Shown here piece by piece: positions 24,380-36,289 of a stretch of DNA of 64,000 nt. Each line of letters opens with the position of its first letter. Within the stretch, counting starts at the first letter, position 1. The position numbers and the translations under genes are program-made. This stretch comes from Pseudocercospora fijiensis CIRAD86 (Eukaryota; Ascomycota; Dothideomycetes; Mycosphaerellales; Mycosphaerellaceae): NCBI RefSeq assembly GCF_000340215.1, contig NW_006921536.1, positions 2,705,016 to 2,769,015 on the forward strand. Direction: 5' to 3'. The notes under the pieces are model-generated. The model saw only the letters and a program-made list of their open reading frames with translations. It ran no database searches and was not told where the DNA came from.

Positions 24380-26280
24380 TTAAACGGTGTACTAGAACTA
24401 CTACAACTACCGCAAGGTCTACGACCTAGTCTCGCCGATATCGATAGCGTACTACGATAGCCGCTACCTAGTAGCCTCTAAGACTTCTATTAGTTCTTTA
24501 ATAGGGTAAACGAGTAGGAGGCCGCTAAACACATCTTCTAGCGTATAACTAAGCTATATTAGTTAGTAGCTATACTTCGTTAGTAATACTAGTAAGAGGC
24601 AGAGATACTAGAATAGGTATAATAAGCTTATTATAAGACTAATACTTATCTTAATAGCGAGCTAGTATAGGCTCGGACTAAAGTAGAATACTAGCGTCGA
24701 ACCGCCGATTTAGTACGTAACTCCTTAGTTATTACGTAATAGCAGCGTAATAACCTAGCTTAGTAGGTCGCTCGCCTATAATAATAATAGTCTTCTATAG
24801 AAGATATCGCCCGACGAGCTAGTAAATAAGCCGCTCGCGCTCGTCGCGACGCCGAAGCGTCTTTATTACGTAATCTAATCGGTTAAGGACCTATATTAGA
24901 TAATAGCCGACCTCTATTCCGTCGACCTCTCGACCCCTTTACCTTTCGCGACTAACCTAAGCCTCTCCGACGTTCTCGATTTAACTATAGTATCGACGAT
25001 AATAATAACTATACTAGATATAGTAAGAGCGAGAAGTATCTAGATTCCGAGAAATATAATAGAGACCGTAAAAAGCTAAAACCCTTCCTTACTAAGCTTA
25101 CGATTAAGTTAACAATTAATAATAATCGCTTTCTAACGCTATAGGACCGACTAATATATACGTATAGTCGTACTACTAGCAAGGCCCGTTCTATAGTCTA
25201 ACTATACGTCCGTTACGACGAATACGGCGTAATTATAGACTTTAACGACCTTAACGACTTCCGTAACCTACTAGTTAACGCCTTTAGTAACCCTAACGAG
25301 GTCGCTACTACTAGCTATAAGATAGACAACTTAAAGTAGAAGAATAAGGAATTTGCTTACTATCTTATAAAGTTCAATCGACTTAACGCCTTACTTAGTT
25401 ACAAAGGCCGAGCTTAAGTTAACGCCCTTAAGTATAGCTTGTCTTCTAAATTAAAGGTAGCGCTTAGCAATATATATAATAAGCCTACTAACTTTTCGTT
25501 ACTCTATCGCCGACTAACTATTATCGATAACTAGCTCTATTAGTACCGTATAGAAAGCAATCGTAATAATACTAAGCTAGGATCTAGTAGTACCGCTAAC
25601 TAAGGCCCTAATACTAGCTATAGCTATAGTAATAACGCTAGCGGCTCTAGTAACGGATACCCTCTATAAGGATATACTATTCTACGTAATAACTAAGGAT
25701 AGTTTACCTCGGCGAATAGTAACGGTACTACTACTACTACGACTACGACTATCTGTAATCTAGACGCTATAGACCTCTCCGCTACTTAGGGTTAGGGTTA
25801 GGGTTAGGGTTAGGGTTAGGGTAATCGTCGCCGTATAACGCTCGAAGAGAGAGATCGTCGCCGCCGCGAAGGACTATATCGCTTCTACGGTAGCAATTAC
25901 GTCTACTCCGATACTACCTATCTAGAGCTTATCTACCGCGCTTAAGGCCGTAGTAATCGCCTAAATACTAATATCTCCGCCTTTAGTACCGCCGCCGCCG
26001 CTCTAGCTAATCTACCTCCTACTAATAATAAAGACGCTTATAGTAGCGATAAGGAGGGAAAAGTATAGCTCTTAGATAAAGTCGCGTTTAAAAGCTTATA
26101 CCGATAGAGTTACCTATACCGTTATTACCGAAGAACCTAGGCTACTATTATAGAAGAAAACATCGATAGTAGAAAGATTTATAGATTAGTTTATTAGTAT
26201 TATTAGGAAGTATTATATCCGAGGGCGATAATTAATATCTCGTCTTATATTATACTTTAATAGCTTATAATAAACCTTAG
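24380..26280 (+). pseudogene. Gypsy gag of element C, with TTAGGG block
   Basis: The N-terminal third (about 24500-24850) reads as a long Gln-rich coiled coil (QQRNNLAQQVARLQQQQ). A capsid-like segment (25100-25560) has DFNDLNDFRNLLVNAFSNPNE and FAYYLIKFNRLNALL, in the style of fungal Gypsy gag. A Ser/Asn/Gly/Thr linker follows, then six TTAGGG units (25786-25821), and then a knuckle-like segment RFYGSNYVYSDTTYLE near 25875-25930, where Cys/His of a CCHC motif appear changed to Tyr/Thr-type codons or kept. Stops are RIP-type. Bounds approximate. Confidence 0.75.
25786..25821 (+). repeat. Telomere-type repeat (TTAGGG)6 inside gag of C
   Basis: Six perfect TTAGGG units with no variation. In the gag frame the phase is TAG GGT, so either Gln-Gly repeats (CAGGGT) were changed to this by RIP, or telomere repeat was inserted. 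TTAGGG contains neither CA nor TG and is itself immune to CpA-directed mutation. Confidence 0.97.
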
Positions 26281-28575
26281 TCTAGTATATTAGACGTAGG
26301 GCAGAATACCGAATATTAATTATTAGTAATAGTCGATTACGGTTATACCGGTTTATCTTTTATTAACTTATATTACGCGCACTAATACTAGCTTCCTATC
26401 TATAGCCTAAAGGAGCTATATAGATTAACTGCTTTCGACGGCAGTTTTATAGTAGACGTTACTTAGTATACTAGAGCGACTATTAATATTAATAGCTATA
26501 TCGAATATAGGGCCTTCTACCTTACTATATTAGGATATTATCCTATTATCCTCGGCCGTCCGTAGCTTAATAAATATAACCCTCGTATCGACTAGAAGCT
26601 TAACCGAATATAGTTTAACTCTAATTACTATAAGGAATATTATAACGACTCGTATACTATCGTTCGCGCCTATAGCTTATCTAACCGCGAAAATAACGAT
26701 ACGCTAGCTTACGCCGAACCTATAGTAACGTAGTACTATTAATAACAACTAGCTTATAACCTATCGGACGATACCGATATAGTAAAGCTTATCGACTCGA
26801 TATAAAAGTACTATACGTAGCGCGATTGTTCTACGCGCCGATCGGTATTAACTTAGTTCTTATCTCCGCCCTTATCTCCGCTAATTCCGCTACCTCGACT
26901 AGAGCGGAAACGCTTATTACTACCGCTTATCTATATTACTAGTATAACTATAGCTCTAGTAAGCGTATAGGTCTTCGACTAGTAAATAAAGAAGAAGGAG
27001 TTATTCGTATTCGCCGCGTCGTTATAGGATATAGAAAAAGAGATAGCTAAGAAGAAGTATATTAACCCGGCCGATAAAGTCCCTTAGCACTATTACGGTA
27101 GGCTAATATTATTCTCGTAGGAGAATGCGAAGAAGTTACTATCGTACCGACCTAGATAGAACTACCGTATCGATATTATTAAAGGTAAGGAAACGACGTA
27201 TAGCCCGCTCTACGGTATATCGTACGAGGAATTAGAGGTCCTATATAACTATTTAAAGGACAACCTCGATAAGGGCTTTATTTAAGTATTAACCTTATAG
27301 TACTCTTCGCTAGTACTATTCGTTAAGAAACCTAGTAGAGGCTTACGGTTCTACGTAGACTATCGTAAGCTAAACGAGATTATAGTAAAGAATAGATACC
27401 CTATCCCTCTTATTTAAGAGATACTCGATCGATTAAGTAAAGTAGTTATATATACTAAACTCGATATTATCTCGGCCTTTAATTAACTTCGTATCGAACT
27501 AGGCTACGAGTAGAAAATAGCCTTCCGTACCCGTTATAGTCTCTTCGAATATAAGGTTATACTATTCGGGCTCTATAACGCGCTATTAACCTTTTAGTAA
27601 TATATTAATAACGCTCTCCGACCCTTCCTCGATATATTCTATACTATATATCTAGATAATATACTTATCTACTCTAATTTAATTAAAGAATATCGCTATT
27701 ACGTTCGCTAAGTAATAGACGTACTCTTTAAAGCCGGCTTACGAGCCGATATATTAAAGTTAGAGTTTAAAGTAATAATAGTTAAGTACCTAGGCCTCGT
27801 TATTAGTACCGATAGTATCTATATAAACGATAAGAAAATCGAAGCTATACGCGACTAGCCTATTCCTACTAATATTAAAGATATATAGTCCTTCCTCGGC
27901 TTCGTAAACTTCTATTAACGCTTTATTTACGACTTCGTACGTATTATTAAGCCTATAGTCCTACTAATATATAAAGATACGCCCTTCGTATAAACGATAG
28001 CCTACTAAGACTCCTTCGAATAACTTAAAGCTATATTCGTCTCTATGCCGGTATTAGCTTATTATAACCTAGACCTACTTATAATAATCGAGACCGATAC
28101 TTCTAATTATATTACTACTAGTATTATATCTTAACTATATACCGATAGTATATAGAAACCCGTTACTTACTTCTCGAAGAAGATAACGCCCGCTAAATAT
28201 AACTACGAGATCTACGATAAAGAGCTTCTCGCTATTATTAAAGCCTTTAAATTATAGAGATCCGAATTAGAAGGTTACTACTCTAACGAGGAGCCTATCC
28301 GAGTTATTACTAATTACTATAATCTATAGTTCTATATATCTACTAAATAACTTAATCGCCGCTAAGCTCGCTAGAGTAAATTCCTTAGTAGGTTTAATTT
28401 CGAGATTATATACCGTCCTAGTAGATAAGAAGCTAAGCCGGACTCGCTTATACGCCGCTCTACTAACCTATTTTTATTAGCTAAGGACCTACGTATTAAA
28501 TATAACTATTAGCTTATATTAAAGCTATATAACCTAGCTATAGGCCTCCGATCCGCCGTATATAAAATCTTCTCC

Positions 28576-28665
28576 TTAGGGTTAGGGTTAGGGTTAGGGT
28601 TAGGGTTAGGGTTAGGGTTAGGGTTAGGGTTAGGGTTAGGGTTAGGGTTAGGGTTAGGGTTAGGG
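28576..28665 (+). repeat. Telomere-type repeat (TTAGGG)15 inside pol of C
   Basis: Fifteen perfect units in pol phase TTA GGG, so the frame stays open as Leu-Gly repeats. It is followed by tacgcaaccctaag, a short inverted telomere motif. No stop-free coding reason for such a repeat is known between RNase H and integrase. Confidence 0.97.
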
Positions 28666-28743
28666 TTACGCAACCCTAAGGTAAATAATTGCAATTCTCG
28701 AAGAAATAGACAATTTTACGACTTTTACGTTTTTTACGACGAT

Positions 28744-28775
28744 AACCCTTAGGGTTAGGGTTAGGGTAAGGGTTA
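28744..28775 (+). repeat. Third telomere-type block in C: aaccc then (TTAGGG)3 and a variant unit
   Basis: aaccc, then three TTAGGG units (28749-28766), then taaggg. It lies about 80 bases after the 15-unit block, with unrelated sequence between. Confidence 0.9.
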
Positions 28776-30497
28776 CGACGAACCTCTATTTACGAAAGCC
28801 CGTATTAATACTACGAGTAATAGTACAGTTATATTTACTATAGAAACTCTCGGCGCCGAGATCTTTATCGACGCCGAGAATATTACTAAGCGAATTCGCG
28901 ATACCTCGATTAAGGATACTCTCTTCTAATAAGTAAAAGGATACTTCTATAGTAGAGTAAATCCTCCTAATAATCTCCTATTATCTCCCTTAGACTATAA
29001 AATTAAAAATAATAACTTTCTATTCTATCGCGACTATCTTTATATACTAGAAGCTAAGGAAACGGATAAGTCGCTCTATACTAATATTATCCGCGTATAC
29101 TACGACTATTCCGCTACTAGCTATCCTAGTATTATAAAGACGTTCTACCTTATTAGCTATAGCTACTATTAGCTATAAATATACGAGGACGTCGAACGAT
29201 ATATCGGCGCCTACTATATCTACCTTTAGACTAAATCCTTAAGATAAGCTAAATAAGGACTTCTTTAGCCTCTATCTATACCGACTACTTAATAGAAGAG
29301 CGTAACGATAGATTTTATTACTAGTCTTCCTAATAGTTCTAGTTATAACTTAATCTTTATCGTCGTCGATCGACTAACTAAGATATAATACCTTATCCTA
29401 TTTATATATAAGGAAGGACGCTCGAACGCTTAAGTAGTAGTAGATACCTACCTTACCTATATTTAGAAGCTTTATAGTCTTTTAGATACTATTACTTCCG
29501 ACCGTAGTATATAGTTTATCTCTAAATTCTAGAACTACTTATATAAGTACCTATATATTAAGCGTAACCTATCGACCGCTTATTACCTATAGACTAATAG
29601 ATAAACTAAACGCTTAAATAAAGTTATCGAAGGATATCTCCGATTATATATAAACTACGAGTAAGACGACTAGAGCCTCTAGCTCCCTATCGCTAAATTC
29701 GTAATAAATAACGTACCCTTCGAAACTACCGGATTGTTACCGTTCTAAGCTAGCTATAGTTATAATCCTCGTCTCTAAAGTAAACCTTTAACCCTACTAG
29801 AAGAAGATTTACTATTAGATAATAATACTTAAGCCTAGATCGATTACCTATAGAGCCTCGAAATATATCTTATCGAATAGATATAGTATTAGTAGTTTCG
29901 TATAGAAGACTTAACTAACTAATACCGCCGACCCGCTCCTACCTATCGTATTAGTAATAAAGTCTTCCTATCGCTTAAAGGTATAAGTACGGATCGACCT
30001 AACGTTAAACTCGACGTTAAGAACTTAGGACTATATAAGATTACTAAGGTAATATCGCCCTATACGTATTAGCTAAAGCTACCTAATTTAATATATATCT
30101 ATAATATCTTCTATACTTCGTTACTTATACTAGTACCTAAAATAGGCATGCCTAGTTAACGATACGAGCTACCGCCGCCGCTAGTTATCGACGGTAATAA
30201 GGAGTAGGAGGTAGAAAGAATACTAGATATAAAAGGCAAAGGAGATAATATATAGTATAAGGTAAAATAGATTAGATATAATAAACCGATATAGGAAGCC
30301 GCCGAGAACGCTACTAATACGTAAGAAGTAGTAAAAGACTATTATAAGCGCTACCCGCGTAAGCCGTAACTATATATTATTAACTTAGCGATATTAATAC
30401 GACCGAGCGTACTATTATTAGTCGCTATAATCGCAATACTATATAAGTAACGAGTAGATAAAGCGCCGTAGACGTCGCCTACGAAGGGGGAGAGTAC

Positions 30498-30673
30498 TAT
30501 TACGATCTTAGCGACTTGTATATACAATTCGAGGTTACGTAACTAAGGGTTATATAGCTTAATGCCTAAGGCATCCGCTAAGCAGATAAAAGCCTCTTCC
30601 GCGAGAGAGCCTCTCTCTCTTTCTTCTTTAACTCGTTATTAATTTAGATAGCTATTTAATTAATATCTTAATA
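30498..30673 (+). repeat. 3' LTR of C
   Basis: Same length as the 5' LTR (176 bases). It begins TATTACGATC (TG changed to TA) and ends ATCTTAATA before CCTAT. Confidence 0.93.
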
Positions 30674-33600
30674 CCTATAACGTCTAGTACGACGATCCTA
30701 ATAAAAGATACTAAGAAGTAGGACATTATAGCGAATACCGAAGCTAATCTACTACTACCTAAGGGCTATTACCTTAAGGACTCCCTATAGAAGCACTAGC
30801 CGACGCTAATCTAGGCGGTACTTATAAATGTTTTCCTATAAAAGATAACGCTCGACGCTATCTATAAGAACGTCTAGACTCTCCTTAGATATACGATAAT
30901 AGCGCGTTCCGTCGATAAGGAGCTTAGTAGGTAGGTAGAAGACGAGAATAGTATAGTAATTATAGTAGACGGCAAATAGGTACTTACTTTATATAGCTAA
31001 GTAGTATATAAAAAGGCAGTAGATAAGCTTCCCTAGGCGGATACTAAGCTATTACGAGATCGCCTATACTAGCTAAAGACTATTAATAAGCGACAACTAT
31101 AAAAGGCTACCGAGTAGCTACGACTACTAAAGGACGTTAGTAACGTAGAGGACGCTGCTACTAACAAGTCGCCGAAGGATATACCTAAGGACGCCGACTA
31201 TAAGAAGGAGACGGGTCTAGTCGCTATATTATCGACTATAGTAGGAGGCAAGGCTCTAGAATAGGACACCGAGATATAGGACCCTATAGAGGTATAAGAA
31301 CGCAATAAAGAGCTCTAGGAGGTAGTAATAGAGGTAATTTTAGTCTACGTAATAGAGCCTATAACGGTAGTATAGCTAACCGAGGCCGTCCCTATCGCGT
31401 TCCTAAATATAAAGACTATACTAGACGCTAAGTTTACGTAAGAGTTACTAGAAGCTAACGTCGGTATAAGCCTTACCGAAGTAGGCGACGCGTTTATTCT
31501 AACCTCGAAAGGTAGGTTAGAGGCGAGGATTCGCGTAATAGAAACTACCTACTTTAATAACGAGTACAATCTAGGATAGTACGTTATAGCGAACGACCCT
31601 AAGGCGGAAACGCTCGTATAAACGTACGACGAGGAGACCGAGTATAACGATATCCTAGCCTCTATCGACTATAACTCTCTAGTATACAAGAACCCTAATA
31701 GCGGCGACGACTCTCTAGTATATAACGACGCTTACGACGACGGCGACTCTCTAGTACGCTAAAACGCTAATAATAGCGACGACTTATAGTACGGCGATTA
31801 GAACGACGGTAAGCGACTGTAATACCCGATCCTAGACGGCGTCGATATAAATAGAGATATTCGAGACGCTATAAAGGTATTAGGCGCCCGCTAGCGTACC
31901 GCCGCCCTCTCCTATATAACGACGGTAAACGCTATTAAGGTCGCTATAAAGGAGGATAATAATATTATCGAGCGTATTATAATAATAGACAAGTTAGCCC
32001 GTATAGGACAAATTACGCTCTAACTAGTATACGAACACTAATTCCTTAGCTCGGCATATAAGACTACTTATATAAACGAGTACTTTAAAGAATTTATTAG
32101 CGACTTTTACCCTACTCCGGTACCTAGTATAGACCTACGTAGTAGGCTCTAAGCTATATTCGACCGCGTCTAGGGATACTATAGAGGCCCGCTAGTCTTA
32201 GGACCGACTCTATTACTCTATACGCTACTATAAACGCGTACGGTAGTAGAGTACGATACTAACTCTCTAGCCGCCGACTAGGACGAGCCTACCGATTACG
32301 CCGAGCCTACCGATAGTACCGATCCTACTACCTACGATAAGCCTACTAACGACACCGAGGACAATTAGGACTCTATATAAGCCGATACTAAGGACGCTAA
32401 CGTTTAGGACCTTATATAAGCCGAGAACTATACTAATAACGCTAGCGACGTATCTACTATCGACGATGCGATAGATACGCCTAAGGGATAAAAGGAGGAC
32501 GACGATAAGGAGAATACCCTAATAGACGTAAAGGAGGAGGAGTAGCGCCGTAGAGCGGCTAGAGTAGCTAAGATAAATAAGGGCAAGGCAGACAAGAACG
32601 ACGATTAGGACAACAGCCTAGCTATTATAGATAAGAAGAAGGTACGCCGTAGAGCAGTTAATATAGATAAGGACAAGAACTTCTAGCGCTCTAGTATATA
32701 GTATACTAGTATAGAAGACTAGTTAGAGTCGTAGTATTAAGCTAATATAGCAGTACTAATATATAACGCGCTAGGATTTAAGACAATAGATTGTATACTA
32801 CCGATAGGTACCCGCTTATCCGACTTTAAATTAGGAATAATATACTACAAGGTCGACGATACTACTATCGGCTTAAAGGATCTCGGAAAGTAGTATACGT
32901 ACTCTATCGAGGTATAGGGATATCTACGCTCTAAGCGTAAGCTAATTAGCCTGCCGTACCTATACTATAAGCAGTATCCTAACGGAATATACAAGATTGC
33001 CGCTATTGCCTATTATACTATACTTATAGGTAGCGGCACCTTCTGCTATAAGGCCCTAGATTAGGTTACCTAGACGCATATCGATAACGTAAGTAACTAG
33101 GCGATAATTACGACTATAATGCCGCTAGACATCGAGGGCGAAACTAAGCTAGTTACCTCTTTACGCTAATAGCAGGCGCGCTAGCGGAAGTACTATAAGG
33201 ACCTAAACTACGACCTATATAAGAAGTAGCTCTAAATTATTTCCCTATCCTACCTTACCTTTAAGGCCGCTACGGTAGAGTAGCTAACGGAGATCGATAT
33301 CGAGGCAATCCTAGACTACGCCCTTACGAATATATAGGCCTATAACACGACTAACGAAGATAGTATACTAACGGATGTCGCGCTCGACTATTTCCTATAT
33401 ATAGCACATCTCTAGCTACAATTAGGCTATACGCCGAGCGCAGACTGCGATTAGGTTGCTACCCGTAATAAGAAGGGCCTACTACTAAAAGATATTAAGT
33501 ATAATTACGCTACGGAGGACGTAGATCTAGTAAAGTTATGCCGCAGACTAGGGCGTATAGGTATTGCGGGACGATACTAGTCGCTTACCGACGAGTAACG

Positions 33601-34262
33601 CGCCGACTTATACCTCTACCTACCGGACGAGCTCGCTATAGCCGTTAAGTCTAAGACTCTCGTTAGTACCGCAGCTACTAACGAAGAAGCGCTAGCTACG
33701 CCGCAACTATTAGAGAAGCGTAAGACTAAGTCGCGGTATAGCGCCGCCGACGCTAGTACTCTCGCCCTAGCCTCTAAGGGCAAGGGCAAGACCTTCCCTC
33801 TACTAAAAGGCAAGGATAAGAATAAGCTACCGAAAATCTAGATAGGCTAACCCTTCGTACGCGCCTTATCCCTACTAGCCTCGGTACCTACCTCGATACC
33901 TATACCCGAAACGCTAAAGCAAGTCTAGTACGTCGGCGTACGTAAGATATAAGATAAGAGCGGCGGAACAAAGCGCAAGCGAGCTAGTACTAGTACCGGC
34001 GAGACATCTAACTAAAAGAGACGACGCTAATACGCAAACTTTATAACTAGCTCCGATACTAAGGCTACGCTAAAGTCGGCTACTAAGAAGACGCGCGCTA
34101 AACTAGTAGACTTAGACTAAGAAGAGGAGGATATACTCGAGACGACGAGAACGCATAATACGAATACAAGCGGTAAGGAAAACGAGCAGAAGCGGAAGGA
34201 GTATATAAGAAGGGGTTTAGCTAATATAGTACGCTAGCCTTCGTTCTATCGGATAGGGGTAC

Positions 34263-34376
34263 TATTACGGCAGGGACGGTACGCTAGCTAAGCCTAGTAT
34301 ATACTTTCCGTAGAACCGTAGATACTTACCCTAATACTATACTATAGCTAACCTACTAATCGTCCCTCGTATAATA
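34263..34376 (+). repeat. 3' LTR of B, with internal deletion
   Basis: Starts TATTACGGCAGGGA and ends CCCTCGTATAATA. It matches the last ~112 bases of the central LTR, differing only by transitions, but lacks the ~55 bases between the two TTACGG-like repeats found there. It is preceded by the purine-rich ggataggggt and followed by CTACT. Confidence 0.8.
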
Positions 34377-34479
34377 CTACTTCTACTTACCTCGAGCTAT
34401 AAATAGCTCTTATACGATAATAGCGCTCTATAGTTCTTAAAAGTCGCTAATAGGGGGCGTATCTCTTAAGACTAAGTAT

Positions 34480-35858
34480 CTAGTCTCTCTTTTTACTCGA
34501 GGACGCTAGCGGTTATAGCGCGCCTTAATAGTTTATCTAATATAGGCGATATTCGATATCCGATATTACCTTGCCTAATACGTAACTCTCTATTATTTAC
34601 GCTAGGCGCCTATCTAGGCGAAGATATATAGAATACCGCTAGTCGCGATAACGAAACCGACGCTAATTAGTATAAGCGCCGATAGCGCGATATCCTCGAG
34701 AAACTCCTAGAGAACGAGCGCCGCGACTCTCTCTCTTCTAAACTCGATCTAACTTACTACTTATACGACGACGATATTAACGATATCGACGAGACTATAC
34801 TCGCTATCGACTACGATAACGGTACTAGAAACTTATAAACATTCCGTATTCCGCTTAATAAGCTTAAGAAGCTCGATATAGATAGCTTTAAGCGATACGT
34901 AAGTTAATACCTAGACTCTACTTACTATATCTTACGCTACCTTAAAAATAATTATTAAGAGATGCTTATATAACTTAGGGTTATTTAAGAAGCGAACGAC
35001 CTTAACTGCTAAAAGTTCGAAAATATTATAGGCTAACTAGTAGCTACTCTTAAGGGCGTAAAGGAATAGGAATAGAAGCTTAATAAAGTAGGATAGAAGG
35101 TACGTACCCTTTAAGAAGATCTATAGAAAGAGAAGGATACTCTATAGTAAGAGAAGGATAAACTTAAGAGTGCTAATACTAAAGTAACTAAGTACCGCAA
35201 ATTGCTTAAAGCCGAAGAAGTTAAGAGTATAATACTATAGGATCGTATTAATTACCTCGAAGCTAAGATAGATATTATATTTATAGAAGTAGACTTTTAG
35301 AAACTCTAGCAATAGTTAAAGAAAGTATAAGAAGACCTCGAAGAAGCTAACTATAGCCGCTCTTTATAAAAGGATAATAGTACTAATCGCCGCTCTTCTA
35401 TATCCTATTCTCTCTCGCGTCGTCGGCGCGAAGAAGTACTACCTCCGCCTCTACTAGGATTACTAAAGAACAAGAAGCACGGTACTAGAGGCAATAATCC
35501 GGATAGCCTAGATAATAAATCTAATATAGGCGAGAAGAAGAAGCCTAATAAGAAGAAGTTTAGTAAGAAGTCTAGTAAGAAGCTAGTTATAGATCTACTT
35601 TCCGACTTAGAAGAAGATAATAAAGAGGGAGATATTATTATATACGATACTACTCTACGTAAAGCTTTTAAGACTAGTAAGGATGTCTACGTTACTAAGT
35701 TCGACAATACAGACACTATAACTTACGAAAACTAGCTTATCGAGCTTAGCAATAAGCTATCTATTACCCGCTTCTATAATTTACTAGCTATACTTAACTT
35801 TATCCTTAGTTACTTCGGAGGTATACTAAAGAATGTTACTAAGAACTAAGTACTATAG
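34480..35858 (+). pseudogene. Gypsy gag of element E, part 1
   Basis: The frame has RIP-type stops only. Its middle is a long coiled coil rich in Lys, Glu and Gln (about 35050-35370), followed by a Ser/Arg-rich piece (about 35390-35430) and Lys-rich KKKPNKKKFSKKSSKK near 35540-35590, then an acidic stretch. This basic-coiled-coil layout fits gag of fungal Gypsy elements. It is interrupted after about 35858 by the AGCAT target site of D. Confidence 0.6.
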
Positions 35859-35863
35859 AGCAT

Positions 35864-36061
35864 TGTTAGGACTAAAGAGGTTATACGTAATTAGTATGTA
35901 ACCGGACTCGAGTAAAGCTAGGGTCTTAATGCCTTAGGTAGGGCTTGGCGCTTAGTAATAGGCTAACTTGCCTACCTTCCTCCCTCTCCTCCTAGCTTCT
36001 TATCGAATACTACCTATACCTACTACTACCCTATCTACCTGCTAATATAACCCTTCTTATA
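35864..36061 (+). repeat. 5' LTR of D
   Basis: Starts TGTTAGGAC, ends CCCTTCTTATA (CACA-type end changed by RIP). It has the same 198-base length as the other three copies at 42788, 45731 and 52772. Confidence 0.95.
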
Positions 36062-36289
36062 TAGTATTCGATCTACCCTTTAAGGGTAGTAGCTAGATAG
36101 TCCTTATTTCAAGCTTTTAGCGGTATAGCTACGAAAACCGTTAATCTAACTATATTGCGCCCGAGGCGGGATCTATACGTACTATTCTATTAGAATAACC
36201 GTACTAATTATTAAGCAAGGCCTTCTATACGGCCTATTATACGAAGTCAATTATACTAGACCGATACTCGCTAATTCCGCTATATCCGC

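Larger units (their letters stand above)
26281..30490 (+). pseudogene. Gypsy pol of element C (PR-RT-RNase H-IN), RIP-degraded
   Basis: Reverse transcriptase is clear: [20 protein letters not shown] near 27325-27380, FRTRYSLFEYKVILFGL near 27525-27570, and YLDN at about 27650 (YLDD expected). RNase H begins near 28080. The integrase core has TIDFITSLP near 29305, DRLTKIQ near 29370, a DDE-type TSDRSIQF near 29495, and YYLQTNRQTKRLNK near 29580, where HPQTDGQTER is usual, so the catalytic Glu reads Lys. Two TTAGGG blocks interrupt the stretch between RNase H and integrase. The C-terminus (YTYQLKLPNL ... FYTSLL) is the normal Gypsy end. Inactive. Confidence 0.85.
23924..30673 (+). mobile_element. 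Ty3/Gypsy element C, complete, target duplication CCTAT
   Basis: Two 176-base LTRs (23924-24099 and 30498-30673) differ only by transitions. CCTAT precedes the left LTR (23919-23923) and follows the right LTR (30674-30678). A purine tract gaagggggagag lies just before the right LTR. gag and pol are readable between them but RIP-degraded. Its insertion splits the extra frame of element B, and its removal restores that frame. Confidence 0.93.
22245..34200 (+). pseudogene. Very long extra frame of element B downstream of pol, split by element C
   Basis: A frame with RIP-type stops only runs from about 22245 to 23918. After removing element C and one copy of its CCTAT duplication (resuming at 30679) it continues in the same frame to about 34200, in all about 1,670 codons. 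The first part is a mixed alpha/beta-like sequence (PPPIALYVYRQDELSDPSQ; FFLYKYGSYRAFITRIRAQ). The middle is acidic with repeats of DDSLVY (31650-31750) and Asp/Glu/Lys-rich runs. Toward the end there are basic, nuclear-signal-like runs (GTKRKRAS, QKRRRQ near 33970-34030). No family is recognised. It ends just before the polypurine tract at 34250-34262 and lies between B pol and the B 3' LTR, so it looks like a third gene of B. A captured or separate element is the alternative. Confidence 0.55.
11207..34376 (+). mobile_element. Composite LTR retrotransposon block (A plus B), flanked by CTACT
   Basis: Three LTRs in the same orientation (11207-11338, 12677-12843, 34263-34376) bound a short interior A and a large interior B. 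The outermost ends are flanked by the same five bases, CTACT, at 11202-11206 and 34377-34381. Both interiors end in similar purine-rich tracts directly before TGTTAC/TATTAC (gacgggggtg before 12677, ggataggggt before 34263). One pair of duplications outside three LTRs is what recombination between neighbouring related elements leaves. CTACT is common in this sequence, so chance cannot be excluded. Elements C and a TIR element are nested inside. Confidence 0.65.

Noticed and set aside
28509..28694. Minus-strand ORF coding an Asn-Pro repeat
   Set aside because: It is the complement of the (TTAGGG)15 block, a stop-free shadow without other protein-like features.
25786..28775. A true chromosome end at the TTAGGG blocks
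   Set aside because: Element C continues in frame on both sides of every block and its LTRs and duplication are complete, so these are internal.
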